Shown here: positions 21,800-31,536 of the stretch, piece by piece
How the letters are laid out: each line of letters opens with the position of its first letter
Position numbering within the stretch: position 1 is the stretch's first letter
Assembly: GCA_025617745.1 (NCBI GenBank)
Contig: CM046864.1
Coordinates: 3,246,616 to 3,310,615 of the forward strand
Direction: 5' to 3'
From: Heliocidaris erythrogramma
Taxonomy: Eukaryota; Echinodermata; Echinoidea; Camarodonta; Echinometridae
Length of the DNA: 64,000 nt
Translations under genes and position numbers: made by a program
Notes under the pieces: model-generated
The model's input: only the letters and a program-made list of their open reading frames with translations
Databases searched by the model: none
Told to the model about the DNA's origin: nothing

Positions 21800-22672
21800 A
21801 TGCTAGGAGTCCACTGGGCCGGCGCCAGTTGGTGCCAGTTCGCGCCAAAGATTATGTGATTGGCGCGTAGTGGCTCGCTGTGGCGCCGAATTAATGTCCG
21901 CTCGGCATGTGTCGCCAAGTGGAATAAACTGGGTGCCATATGGCGTGCGCCAAAATGTTGCGCCAGTTTGCGCCATTACACGGCCATTTGATTCCAAAAT
22001 TCACCCTGTTGGCGCCATTCGCGCCAATAGACGGCTACTTTGCGGCACTTGGTGATTAGTTTGTGCCAAAGGTCGCCAAGTTTGAACTTGCCGCCACTTG
22101 GCGCTACTTGCCGACTATATGAAAATCTTGCAAGTTGTGTGAGAAAGTCCTGCGATGCCGCCCTGCTTTTATAGGCGGCAAGTGGCGCTGAATGGCGGGC
22201 AACCAGGTGGCATTTGGCGCGAAGTAGTCACCAATCGGGTGCCGTTTGGCTCGCGCCACTGCGCATTTGGCGCGGGCTATCCGCCTCTGTTGGAATTATT
22301 TGGCGCGTAGTGGCGCAAACAAGGTGCCACTTGGCGCCATGTGGCGCGAAATCTCATTGGCACAACCATTACATTCCAGTGGATTACAATAGGCGGAATG
22401 TTTGCGCCAAAGGGCGATATGTTCGCGCCATTTGGTGCCACTTGGCGGACACTTGGCGCTGATTGCTCGATGCAAGTGGCGCGACGAAGATTTCAAACAT
22501 TTTGAAATTTTCTTGCCGCCAAATTCAAATTTGGTGCCACCACGAGCCAGTTGGGAGGCAGTTTGAGCCACTACACGCCACTAGGCACCTTATTGGCGAC
22601 ACTAGGCGCCACAGCAAATTGCATTGGCGCCAACTGGCACCAATTGGCGCCGGCCCAGTGGACTCCTAGCAT
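21800..22672. mobile_element. GGCGC-rich foldback element
   Basis: Begins ATGCTAGGAGTCCACTGGGC and ends with its inverse, flanked by TA at 21798-21799 and 22673-22674. Terminal inverted arms (CCGGCGCCAGTTGG and CCAATTGGCGCCGG) lead into an interior crowded with TGGCGC and GCGCCA words. At least six exact TTTGGCGC matches occur over both strands. Short open frames inside are artefacts. It splits a LINE frame between the endonuclease and the RT linker. Confidence 0.9.
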
Positions 22673-22673
22673 T

Positions 22674-23270
22674 ATATCAACTACAACCGTGTATACAGTT
22701 CTTCTTGTGTTGATGAGTCTGCAAACGCTTCTCTAAATTCATTTTGGTTATCATGTGATAAATTTGCTCCTCTAAGTAGAAAGAAGATAAAAAGGGACAA
22801 TCTTCCATGGATTGATGCAGATATCTTGAGATTGATTCGTAAAAGAAAAGCAGAGCATTGAAAGATAATAAGGAACAGGATTGGAAAGCATATAAGAAAA
22901 TAAGAAACTATGTAACTGCAAAACTGAAATACAAGAAAATAGTCTTTTTTCAAACGAAAATCGAAACTTCAAAAGGTAACGTAAAAGAAACATGGAAAAA
23001 TCTAAATATGCTATTGAATCGAAAAAAAAATCAAATGAAATATCGTATTTAAAATGTGATGATATTGATATCCATGATCCTACTCTGATTGCCGAAAAAT
23101 TAAATGAATATTTTGTTAATATAGGACCATCATTGGCAGATTCGATTATAGAGCCAACGGACAACTCTCATTTTACGCATTCTTTCCATAATTTCATTTC
23201 ACATTGGTTGATAAAAGTGAAATCTATAGGTATATTATGAATATGCCAAATGATAAGGCTATGGGCTGCG
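22674..23270 (+). pseudogene. LINE linker and start of RT (plus strand)
   Basis: CDKFAPLSRKKI, RDNLPWIDADILRLIRKRK, QDWKAYKKIRNYVTAKLKY, then EKLNEYFVNIGPSLADS and NMPNDKAMGCDML, in several frames. This is the conserved stretch from after the endonuclease to RT motif 0. It stops at about 23270. Confidence 0.7.
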
Positions 23271-23334
23271 ATATGTTGCGGGAGGGGGGAGAGGGCATGT
23301 GGTAAGGGGGACCTGATGTTACAGATCCTTTAAT

Positions 23335-25220
23335 GTATTAAAGACAATCTAGCTTCTTCCTAAAAACACTTAATGAGGTTTCAAATGGGATGTGAGTAAC
23401 CAAAGTATTCGGTAGCATTCCACCTTTGGTTTGACATAAATAATTCACCTGCAATACAGTCTTCAATGCCTTGTTTAGTAAAGTTTGTAATTTCCTACGA
23501 TTAGTTTTAGACGTGTTTCCCCATACTATAGAGCAGTAGTCAAAATGAGACTGAAAGACGGATTTGTAAAATACCAAAGCAGTAGATTTACTTATGACAG
23601 ATCCAGTTCTTTTTAGTAAATAATTATAAACTTTTCACAACTTTTGATTTCACCTGCTCTATCTGCTTGTTCCAATTGAGATTCTCATAAATGTAAATTT
23701 ACAAAAGGTTTACTCTGTTGATGACTACTCCATCAATTGTCATCGTAAGTGTCTTAAGTACGTTATCCCACTTATTTATTCTCTGCTTACTTCCAATTAC
23801 CATTGCTTCAGACTTGTTAATGTTAAGTGCTAATTTATTCGCTTTAACCATAGAGAGATGATATTCAAGTCTTCGTTTACCTTTTTATACATATCAAATG
23901 GGTTTGTTAACGTACAAAACAGGGAAGTATCGTGGCATAGAGGGCAACTTGACTATTTTTTTTTATTTATCAGACAGATCATTTGTATATATGGAAAATT
24001 AAATCAGACTCCTGAGACAGGAAGCTCTATCATTCACTTGATTATACTGTTGCCTATCAACACATAAATAATTCTTAAACCATTTAAGAACTGGTATGTC
24101 AAAGCCAAACAGTTTTAATTTCTTAAACAAGATAGAATGGTCTATACTATCGAATGCTTTCTTCAGATCGATAATTAAAACACCTATTATTTCTCCCTTG
24201 TCAATAGCTGAAATCCATTTGTTAGTCACATTCAAAAGAGCTTCTTGAGTGGAATACTTCGGTCTGAAGCCCGATTGACAGACAGAAAGTATTTGTATAC
24301 CTGGTCATAAACAATTTTCTCCATGACCTTGGCTAAAACAGAGAGAACTGAGATTGGTCTGTAGTTACTTAATACATTTTTATCCCCACTTTTAAAAATT
24401 GGTGTCACTCTAGGACGCTTCCACTGTGTTGGAATATTACCCATATTCAATGAAAGATTAATAATATGTGTTAATGGAGCCGCAAGTATATGAGCAACAC
24501 ATGAAATGCATTTAGCTGGTACTGTGTCAGGGCCAGTTGCTTTATCACCCGACAACGACTGCAGAATCTTTTTTACAGTTGTTTCAGTAACACTTTCAAA
24601 ACAAACTTGGATTCGATTTTGTTGAAATTAGAGAAGGTATATGAATAAACATTCGTAATTTTACTCTGAATTTTTGTACCGATGACTGAAAAAGTCATTG
24701 AAGGCATTCGCCAAGGTTTCTCCATGAAGAAATTCTTCGTCTACAGAGATTCCTGAGATCGGAAGTCAACTTTTCTTGTTAGGAGTATAAATATAAATAT
24801 TTTAAGGAGTTCCAGATTCACTTTGAATTATTTCTATCAAATTCAATATTTTTACTTATAAAATTACGTTTCGCTTGACGGATAAGTGCAGTTACATCAT
24901 TACCCACTTGTTTTTATGTATTCCAATCCGCTTCAGCGCCTGTTTTTCTAGCTTTAACCTTTAAGCGATCTCTAGCACGTCTCCGATCGAAGATTTCTTT
25001 ATTCGTCCATGGAGATTCTCTTTGTATAACTCTCCTTTTTTTCGTATGGGGGGCATGCTTATCAATGGCATTCATTAATGATGAACTAAAATTATCATAA
25101 GCTTCCTGCGGGTCTGCACTCTGATAAACAGAGTCACAGCATACCCTGCTAACATCAAGTTCAAATGCTTCCTTAGAATAGTTCTTATAATTACGATTTA
25201 CTTTGTATTTATATTTAACA
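23335..25220 (-). pseudogene. Minus-strand LINE: linker to RT C-terminus, frameshifted
   Basis: Read from right to left: DKHAPHTKKRRVIQRESPWT (about 25050), GDKATGPDTVPAKCIS and PTQWKRPRVTPIFKSGD with NYRPISVLSVLAKVMEKI (24555-24260), motif A as IDLKKAFDSIDHSIL (about 24165), a motif C site garbled by a small deletion near 23915 (LYATI in place of LYADDT), SKQRINKWDNVL, and the C-terminal YCSIVWGNTSKTNRRKLQTL and VTHIPFETSLSVFRKKL ending at 23338. It lies head-to-head inside a plus-strand LINE. Confidence 0.8.
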
Positions 25221-25224
25221 TGGA

Positions 25225-26203
25225 TTGTTAGTTGAAAAATTATGTCATTATGGTCTTGATGAAGCGTCAATACATTGGTTTAGGACTTATTTGCAAGAAA
25301 GAGGGCAGGCCGCGCGCGTTAGTGGTCATTTATCAGAAGTTCGTCCTATTCTAAGTGGTATCCCCCAAGGGACAATATTGGGCCCCTTACTTTTTATTAT
25401 ATATATTATTCGTAAACGATCTCCCATCCGTCCTGAAATATTGTCAAGTTAGCATGTACGCTGACGATACGATGATGTATTGCTCAGGCAAAAGTCCTAC
25501 TGAAATATGTTGTAAAATTGAAGAAAACCTGTTTATTGTACTCGGTACCAAATAAAGGCTTAGCAAAATTGAAAATAATGTGTTTAACATTCAAACTGAC
25601 AATACTCCATAACAAAAGTTGATGAATGTAAATATTTGGCGTTATTCTTGATTCCAATTTAACATGGCAAATCCATATTAATTATCTACAAAAAAGGTAA
25701 ATGGTGGTTTATTGATGTTAAAGTCTATTAGGAATCTTGTTGATGAACAGGATTTGATTGTTTTTTTAATTCTTTGATTAAGTCACATTTTAACTACTGC
25801 GATGTGTGGGGTAACTGCGGGATAAGTAATCAAAACGTTCTTCAAAAACTACAAAATAAGACTGCCAGAATAATAAATCGTTCCCAAGGGTATTCCTCTG
25901 CCAAAGAAAATTTAAGTAAGTTAAAGTGGGTGACATTGCAAGAAAACAGAACAAAAAATCTTGTTCAAGATAATGACCGGACAAGCACCATTATACCTAA
26001 ATGACCGATTTTCATTCTACAACCATGCATATAATACACGGTCAGGTCCCTTAAGTTTAAATATTCCACAAGCAAAAACCGAATCTGCTAAGAAATCTTT
26101 TATGGTCAGGGGGGCTTCTTGCTGGAACTCACTTCCAATTCAACAACAACAATATAATACTGTTGGCAGCTTCAAAAGGGCATTAGTAAATAACAGGAAA
26201 TGA
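25225..26203 (+). pseudogene. LINE RT motifs B-C and C-terminus (plus strand)
   Basis: LVEKLCHYGLDEASIHWFR, SGIPQGTILGPLLFIIYI (motif B region), frameshift, FVNDLPSVLKYCQVSMYADD (intact YADD motif C), then decayed thumb, SHFNYCDVWGNCG, TARIINRSQGY and the terminal GASCWNSLPIQQQQYNT block. A G run follows at 26204-26217. RT motifs 0-A are missing where the minus-strand LINE sits. Confidence 0.8.
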
Positions 26204-26474
26204 ATGGGGGGGGGGGGAGGATTCGTCTAAATTTTGCAATTTCTGATTTATTTCTTATGTTTTCTGCATTGTTACTTTACTTGATTTTACATTCTGATGT
26301 GCTTGTGTGTGGTATGTAGAGATTTGTATGTGATGATGTGGAATGGGTTGATGAATGTGAAAGTTTACTTGATGAAGATGGGTGTTCGGTCGTGTGTGTA
26401 TGTGAGTGTGTTTGTGTGTGTTTGCGTAGAGTCTGTTCAACTGATAGCATATATGAAGGGACGTGTTTAATTGT

Positions 26475-27472
26475 GTATCTGAGTATTATATATTCTGACC
26501 TTTATATGTATTACCAGTATTTGCATTATCTGTATTTATATATATATTTTAAGGTTAGGACTAGGGTTTAGGCTTAGGATTACGATTAGGTTTTAGGGTA
26601 AGGGTTTAGGATTAGGGTTAAGGGTTAGAGTAGGGTAAAGGATTATGGTTAGGGTTAGGTTAGGGTATGGTGGGCCTATATCACGAGCATGCCCAACATA
26701 CTGTAACGCAATGCCAAGACATAACATGTGGTAACGAGGAGCAACGGGTAGAGAGAGAGAGAGAGAAAGAATATGTGTTTGAAGGAAGAAAAAGAAGATA
26801 GAACCATGTATCTGAGTATTATATATTCTGGCCTTTATATGTATTACCAGTATTTGCATTATCTGTATTTATATATATATTTTAAGGTTAGGACTAGGGT
26901 TTAGGCTTAGGATTACGATTAGGTTTTAGGGTAAGGGTTTAGGATTAGGGTTAAGGGTTAGAGTAGGGTAAAGGATTATGGTTAGGGTTAGGTTAGGGTA
27001 TGGTGGGCCTATATCACGAGCATGCCCAACATACTGTAACGCAATGCCAAGACATAACATGTGGTAACGAGGAGCAACGGGTAGAGAGAGAGAGAGAGAA
27101 AGAATATGTGTTTGAAGGAAGAAAAAGAAGATAGAACCATGTATCTGAGTATTATATATTCTGGCCTTTATATGTATTACCAGTATTTGCATTATCTGTA
27201 TTTATATATATATTTTAAGGTTAGGACTAGGGTTTAGGCTTAGGATTAGGATTAGGTTTTAGGGTAAGGGTTTAGGATTAGGGTTAAGGGTTAGAGTAGG
27301 GTAAAGGATTATGGTTAGGGTTAGGTTTAGGGTATGGTGGGCCTATATCACGAGCATGCCCAACATACTGTAACGCAATGCCAAGACATAACATGTGGTA
27401 ACGAGGAGCAACGGGTAGATAGAGAGAGAGAAAGAATATGTGTTTGAAGGAAGAAAAAGAAGATAGAACCAT
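26475..27472. repeat. Three tandem 333-bp units with telomere-like sequence
   Basis: Units start at 26475, 26808 and 27141 and are almost identical. Each holds a degenerate TTAGGG-like stretch (GGTTAGGACTAGGGTTTAGG to ATTATGGTTAGGGTTAGG), a unique part with CATGCCCAACATACTG, and a GA run. The two identical open frames of 88 codons in units 1 and 2 are by-products of the repeat. Confidence 0.95.
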
Positions 27473-28618
27473 ACTACCATAACTCTATTGGTAAAACAGG
27501 ATATTCAGCTATACTTAGCTAATTTTATTCACCAGACTGAGTAAATTCTGCTAGACATATTTTGGATAAATTCTATTCTAATATATTTGGAATAGTTCTA
27601 TTATAATAATATATTTAGAAGAATTCAATTAGAGTAATATATTTAGACAGTTTACAAAACTTTCTTATCAACGTGATCAAATGAAATAAACTTTCTTGTC
27701 TAAAACAATATATTTATTTAAAATTGATTAGCTACACTTTAAAAAATCAAGTGCTATTTTTAGCACCTCAAGATTTGGAGGCAGCACCTGCAAGGGCACG
27801 CATAGGGACTGCACAAATTGTGCTAAAGTAGCACTTGTACAAGTGCTATAATTCAACACCAGTCCAAGTGCTACGTTAAACACTTTAAGTGTAAGCCTTT
27901 TTACACTTCTGGTGCTATTAGACGTATGCAGCTCGCAAAAAATAACCCATTTTAGAGCCCCCAAAATGGCACTAGGCCTACTGGTGTTAACACTTTTGCA
28001 CCCAATATAGTGCTAAAGAACACACACAAACAGTATGCACAAAATCACACCTGTAGTGCTGGAAACTCACCCTTCTGTAGTCTGTTAAACAGCCCTACAC
28101 GAAGGTCTAGTTTTTACTTTTAGATTGATATGAACTGGCTGTATACATAGATGATGTGGACTAAAACCATGGCATGTGGATTAAATCATCTGAGAATTAC
28201 TTTAGACCAAGAAGTGGCAATTTCGGAGGTTTAATTGTTCCATTTCGGCAATCCACAATCGTAACGAAAAAAACCACTCACACCGCCTTCCAAACTTCAC
28301 GGGCCCGGCCGGCGTGGTCGATCGCGCCCCATGCCTGGCTGACCCCGCATGATCAACAATTTTCATGTCAACGACAACGCGTACCGTAGACCGTTGGCCA
28401 CACCACACATGCTGAAACATGGCATTTCCACTTCATTGCATTTCATCATGTTTCATATCCACCACCACAAAAATTAATGTAAATATCATATTATTTGATA
28501 CCTTTATTCGCATAAAATTACAGAAGTTCTAAATTTAATGTCTTAAATTTTTACTTACCACGCCATGCCTGTGCAGCAGATGATGGCTCTTGCACAGTTG
28601 CGTAATAAGCGATTTCGT

Positions 28619-28856
28619 AATAGACCTGTTTACTAATTTTATGCATACTTCTTGAACAAAAGTTGCTCTTAACAACTCAAAAGCTGGCCAGAGGCTTGCC
28701 TGACATAGGAACAACTAATTTATGCAAAGTGGATTCCATCCATAGAGATGCTATTATGCATAGCAGATGCACTAAATAGTTGGTAGCTAAGGATTCTGGA
28801 GAGAAACATGCATAAATTTAAAATACACTTAGTAAACAGGCCTATTGGCCCATGAG
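28619..28856. mobile_element. AATAGACC MITE, copy A
   Basis: About 235 bp with inverted ends (AATAGACCTGTTTACTAA and TTAGTAAACAGGCCTATT). The interior GCTGGCCAGAGGCTTGCC aligns with copies B-E. Confidence 0.8.
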
Positions 28857-28954
28857 CAACTTTTCGCTAATGACCTTTCCCTTGTTTCATTAGGATAGGC
28901 ATATTTTTCAAAGAAAGATAATACGTAAGCTTGCCCGCCACAGCAACCTACAGA

Positions 28955-29188
28955 AAAGACCTGTTTACTAAGTTATTCAAATTTTATGCATACTTTTGAA
29001 ACAAAGGTTGTTCTTGACAACCTGAAAGCTTGCCAGAGGCTTGTCAGACATAGGAACAAGTAATGTATGCAAACTGGATTCCAAGTATTGTAGTTCATTC
29101 ATTAATAACAGGTTAATGGAATACCTCGTTACTAGGTCCCCAGGAAAGAAACATCCATAAATTTGAATAACTTAGTAAACAGGTCTAT
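28955..29188. mobile_element. AATAGACC MITE, copy B
   Basis: Same orientation as copy A, 100 bp away. Ends AAAGACCTGTTTACTAAG and CTTAGTAAACAGGTCTATT. The interior shares AAGGTTGTTCTTGACAACCT with copies C-E. Confidence 0.85.
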
Positions 29189-29396
29189 TCAAACTCTATG
29201 AAAGAAAGACATCGTAGACCAGGTGACTAGAATAGCACGTCAATGAACACTTGTTTGCAAGTTGGTTATCATTTGGCAGACTGTCAAATACCAACCATCA
29301 ATGAACACTTTGTTGCTTTTCGGTGGATTTAATGAAAAGTATAATTAAATGAATATATGAATAATCATTACACAGCCGATGCTCATCTCAGTGAAG

Positions 29397-29629
29397 TTTA
29401 AAGGGATACGCCACCGGGCGGCCGTGGGGAAAGTCAGGATTGCGTAAGCCCCATTCACTTGTACACAAAGTTTGTGCGTCGAACGCGTCCATTGGACTAA
29501 TGGGGATTACATTCCGACTGCACGAAGCAGACCGAATCTCGCGGGGCAACAGCATGATCCGATAACGATCACGGTGCCCTCTCGCGGCATTAAAACGTCC
29601 ACAATCTGCGGTTGAGTATCCCTTTAAAT
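29397..29629. mobile_element. MITE with TTTAAAGGGATAC ends
   Basis: TTTAAAGGGATACGCCACC at the left and GGTTGAGTATCCCTTTAAA at the right. The interior is clearly GC-richer than its surroundings. No open frame. Confidence 0.75.
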
Positions 29630-30229
29630 GAACATGCCAGTTTATGTCAAATGACCTTTATCTGCTCATGCGTAAATCCTAATTACGAAATCGCTTATTA
29701 GCACAAAATTGTGCAGGTGCTAAAATCACGGGACGTTGGTCAGCACTTGAAGTGTAGAACGAGCGTCATAACATTCAGCACTTACTTTTAGCACTCATTT
29801 TTCGGCACCTTATCATCTCCCAGACGTAAATGGCACGCGAGGTGTTAGAAATAGCATGTCAAGTGCAAAAATCCAATTAGCACTCGTTTTTCAGCACTTC
29901 ACTTTTTAGAGTGTAATTATAATCAACTAGGTAATTCTGTTATAATAACATTTGGGGTAGTCGTATTGAAATAGTATATTTAGAATAATTCTATTATACA
30001 TAATACATTCTAATATAATAATACATTCAAAGAGTTTGAAAATTTCATAGTTCCATTACCATAATCAGATTAATTACACGTTAAGGTATTGATCAATTTG
30101 CCATGCTGGCTCACATCTTCCTTGGAATATTACATATGAACTGAACAGAATGGTCTTAACTATTTCGTCCCTAAAGTCTGGATATCTAGCTGAATGATTC
30201 CTGAATTTGAGTAGTTCTTTTAGGCGACA

Positions 30230-30235
30230 TTTATT
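30230..30235 (-). promoter_or_regulatory. Candidate polyadenylation signal AATAAA
   Basis: AATAAA on the minus strand, about 140 bp beyond the stop of the glycosyltransferase gene. Placement is plausible but unproven. Confidence 0.4.
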
Positions 30236-30376
30236 TTGTGGAGTTATGAGCCCGCGTGAACCAATTTCAATGCACAGTAGATTGCTCTTCCACCCTGTTG
30301 CCGTAATGTCATGTGTGAGGCTTGCGTATCTGTCTTGTTTACGTTGATGTGCGTTGTCAATGTTTGTTTCGAAAAG

Positions 30377-31536
30377 TTAGTGGGATATCCACACAGCAAT
30401 CTCTTTAATGATTGCCCATTGTTCCTGAGACTGATACACGACTATTCGAAGACATGCCACCTCCGTGGGGAACTTTTCATGCACATCTACATCAATACAA
30501 CCATTAAAGAATCGTCCGACTTCTTCAAAACTGCTGCATTCAGGCAATACACTTGCGCTTTTAGTAGGAAGCAGCCCCAAACTCAACTCAACCGCAGCTT
30601 CTTTCAATTTGTCTGCAGGATGCTCTTGTGACCCTGTCACGATAGCAAGACGGGATATTACAGTTGGCTTATCAAATATAAGAACTACGACATCGTCTTT
30701 TTGGGGTTTTTTCGCCCAAAAGAAGTGGGATGATTTGTTGTAGCTCAGCTGAGGCAGGTGCTTGCCGTATGCCGTCATGTTGCTGTACACCTTACCTGAT
30801 GGATTATCTGCATCTGGGTACTGGGGCTGGTTAGGATCAAAGGTTTTATCCACCCATTTTGTAGCGTCCTTTCCCTTCAGCGACGACTGGAAGCCCCTGT
30901 GCTGGAAGAGCGAGGGCGCCCTCACGTAATTCTTGTGCTGGGCATTTAAATCTTTGAAATACCTAAAGAGCCAATCGACGGGTTGATCCTGGTAGAAAAT
31001 CAAGGTGAACTGCGCAAGTTTATCCAAATCGTAGGTGTGAAAGAGTTTGCCAATGAAGCCCATAGTAGAGAATTCCAGAGACGCCCATTTGACGTTACTC
31101 TTTTGCTGAATATACAGCCGAATAGCTGTTAGGTACCCCCCTGTAGTAAAAACATCATCCTCGATTTGAAGGTAGTATTCAGAAAGACTCTCGGCATAAA
31201 AGAACATGAAAGCAAAATCTGCACACTGTTTCGAACGCCATCGAACTCTGGTATTTGAATCTCCATAATTAGATTTGAGTTTTTCAAGGGGTGGGTAGAA
31301 GGAAGCCGGGGCCTGGATTACTTGGATAAATCCATTTTCTAGATAGTGTAGGTACTTGTCTTTAATCATTTCCTTTAATATGGACCGCTTTACTTCTTCA
31401 AAATCGGCTAGAAAAATGAGGAGAATGACATCTGAGCGTTCCTTTGGAGATGAATTACTTATTAGTGAATCCAGAGTTTGAGTTAAGTAGTGTTCCGTTT
31501 CCCTCTGAACTGTAGGTATACCTATCGTCAGATGAC
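30377..31536 (-). CDS. MGAT4C: MGAT4C-like exon 4 (catalytic and C-terminal domains)
   Basis: Terminal coding exon, 386 codons including TAA. The acceptor is TTTCTTATCAG directly before GTCATCTGACG. The intron is phase 1, so the first Gly codon is split with exon 3. The open frame extends upstream to an ATG at 31555, but those six codons are the polypyrimidine tract of the intron and are not coding. Exon contents start at residue 114. Confidence 0.92.

Larger units (their letters stand above)
20640..26280 (+). mobile_element. Plus-strand Jockey/CR1-type LINE split by two insertions
   Basis: ORF1-like debris (20690-20880), endonuclease (20945-21797), foldback insertion (21800-22672), linker and early RT (22674-23270), minus-strand LINE (23335-25220), then RT motifs B-C and C-terminus (25225-26203). 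That both plus-strand parts belong to one copy is inferred from order and orientation. Confidence 0.6.
27735..29913. mobile_element. 2.2-kb element with CACTTTAAAAAATC ends
   Basis: Ends CACTTTAAAAAATCAAGTGC and GCACTTCACTTTTTAGAGTG, flanked by TA. AAGTGCTA and GTGCTAA words are dense in both subterminal regions (27740-28080 and 29705-29910). It is related in its ends to the MITE at 16390-16879. It contains three smaller MITEs and a GC-rich stretch at 28295-28380. No transposase seen. Confidence 0.7.

Noticed and set aside
21600..22736. Several open frames rich in Ala, Arg and Trp
   Set aside because: They arise from the GGCGC-rich palindromic element and overlap on both strands.
26593..27192. 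Two identical 88-codon frames
   Set aside because: They are duplicated by the 333-bp tandem units and lie across telomere-like and GA repeats.
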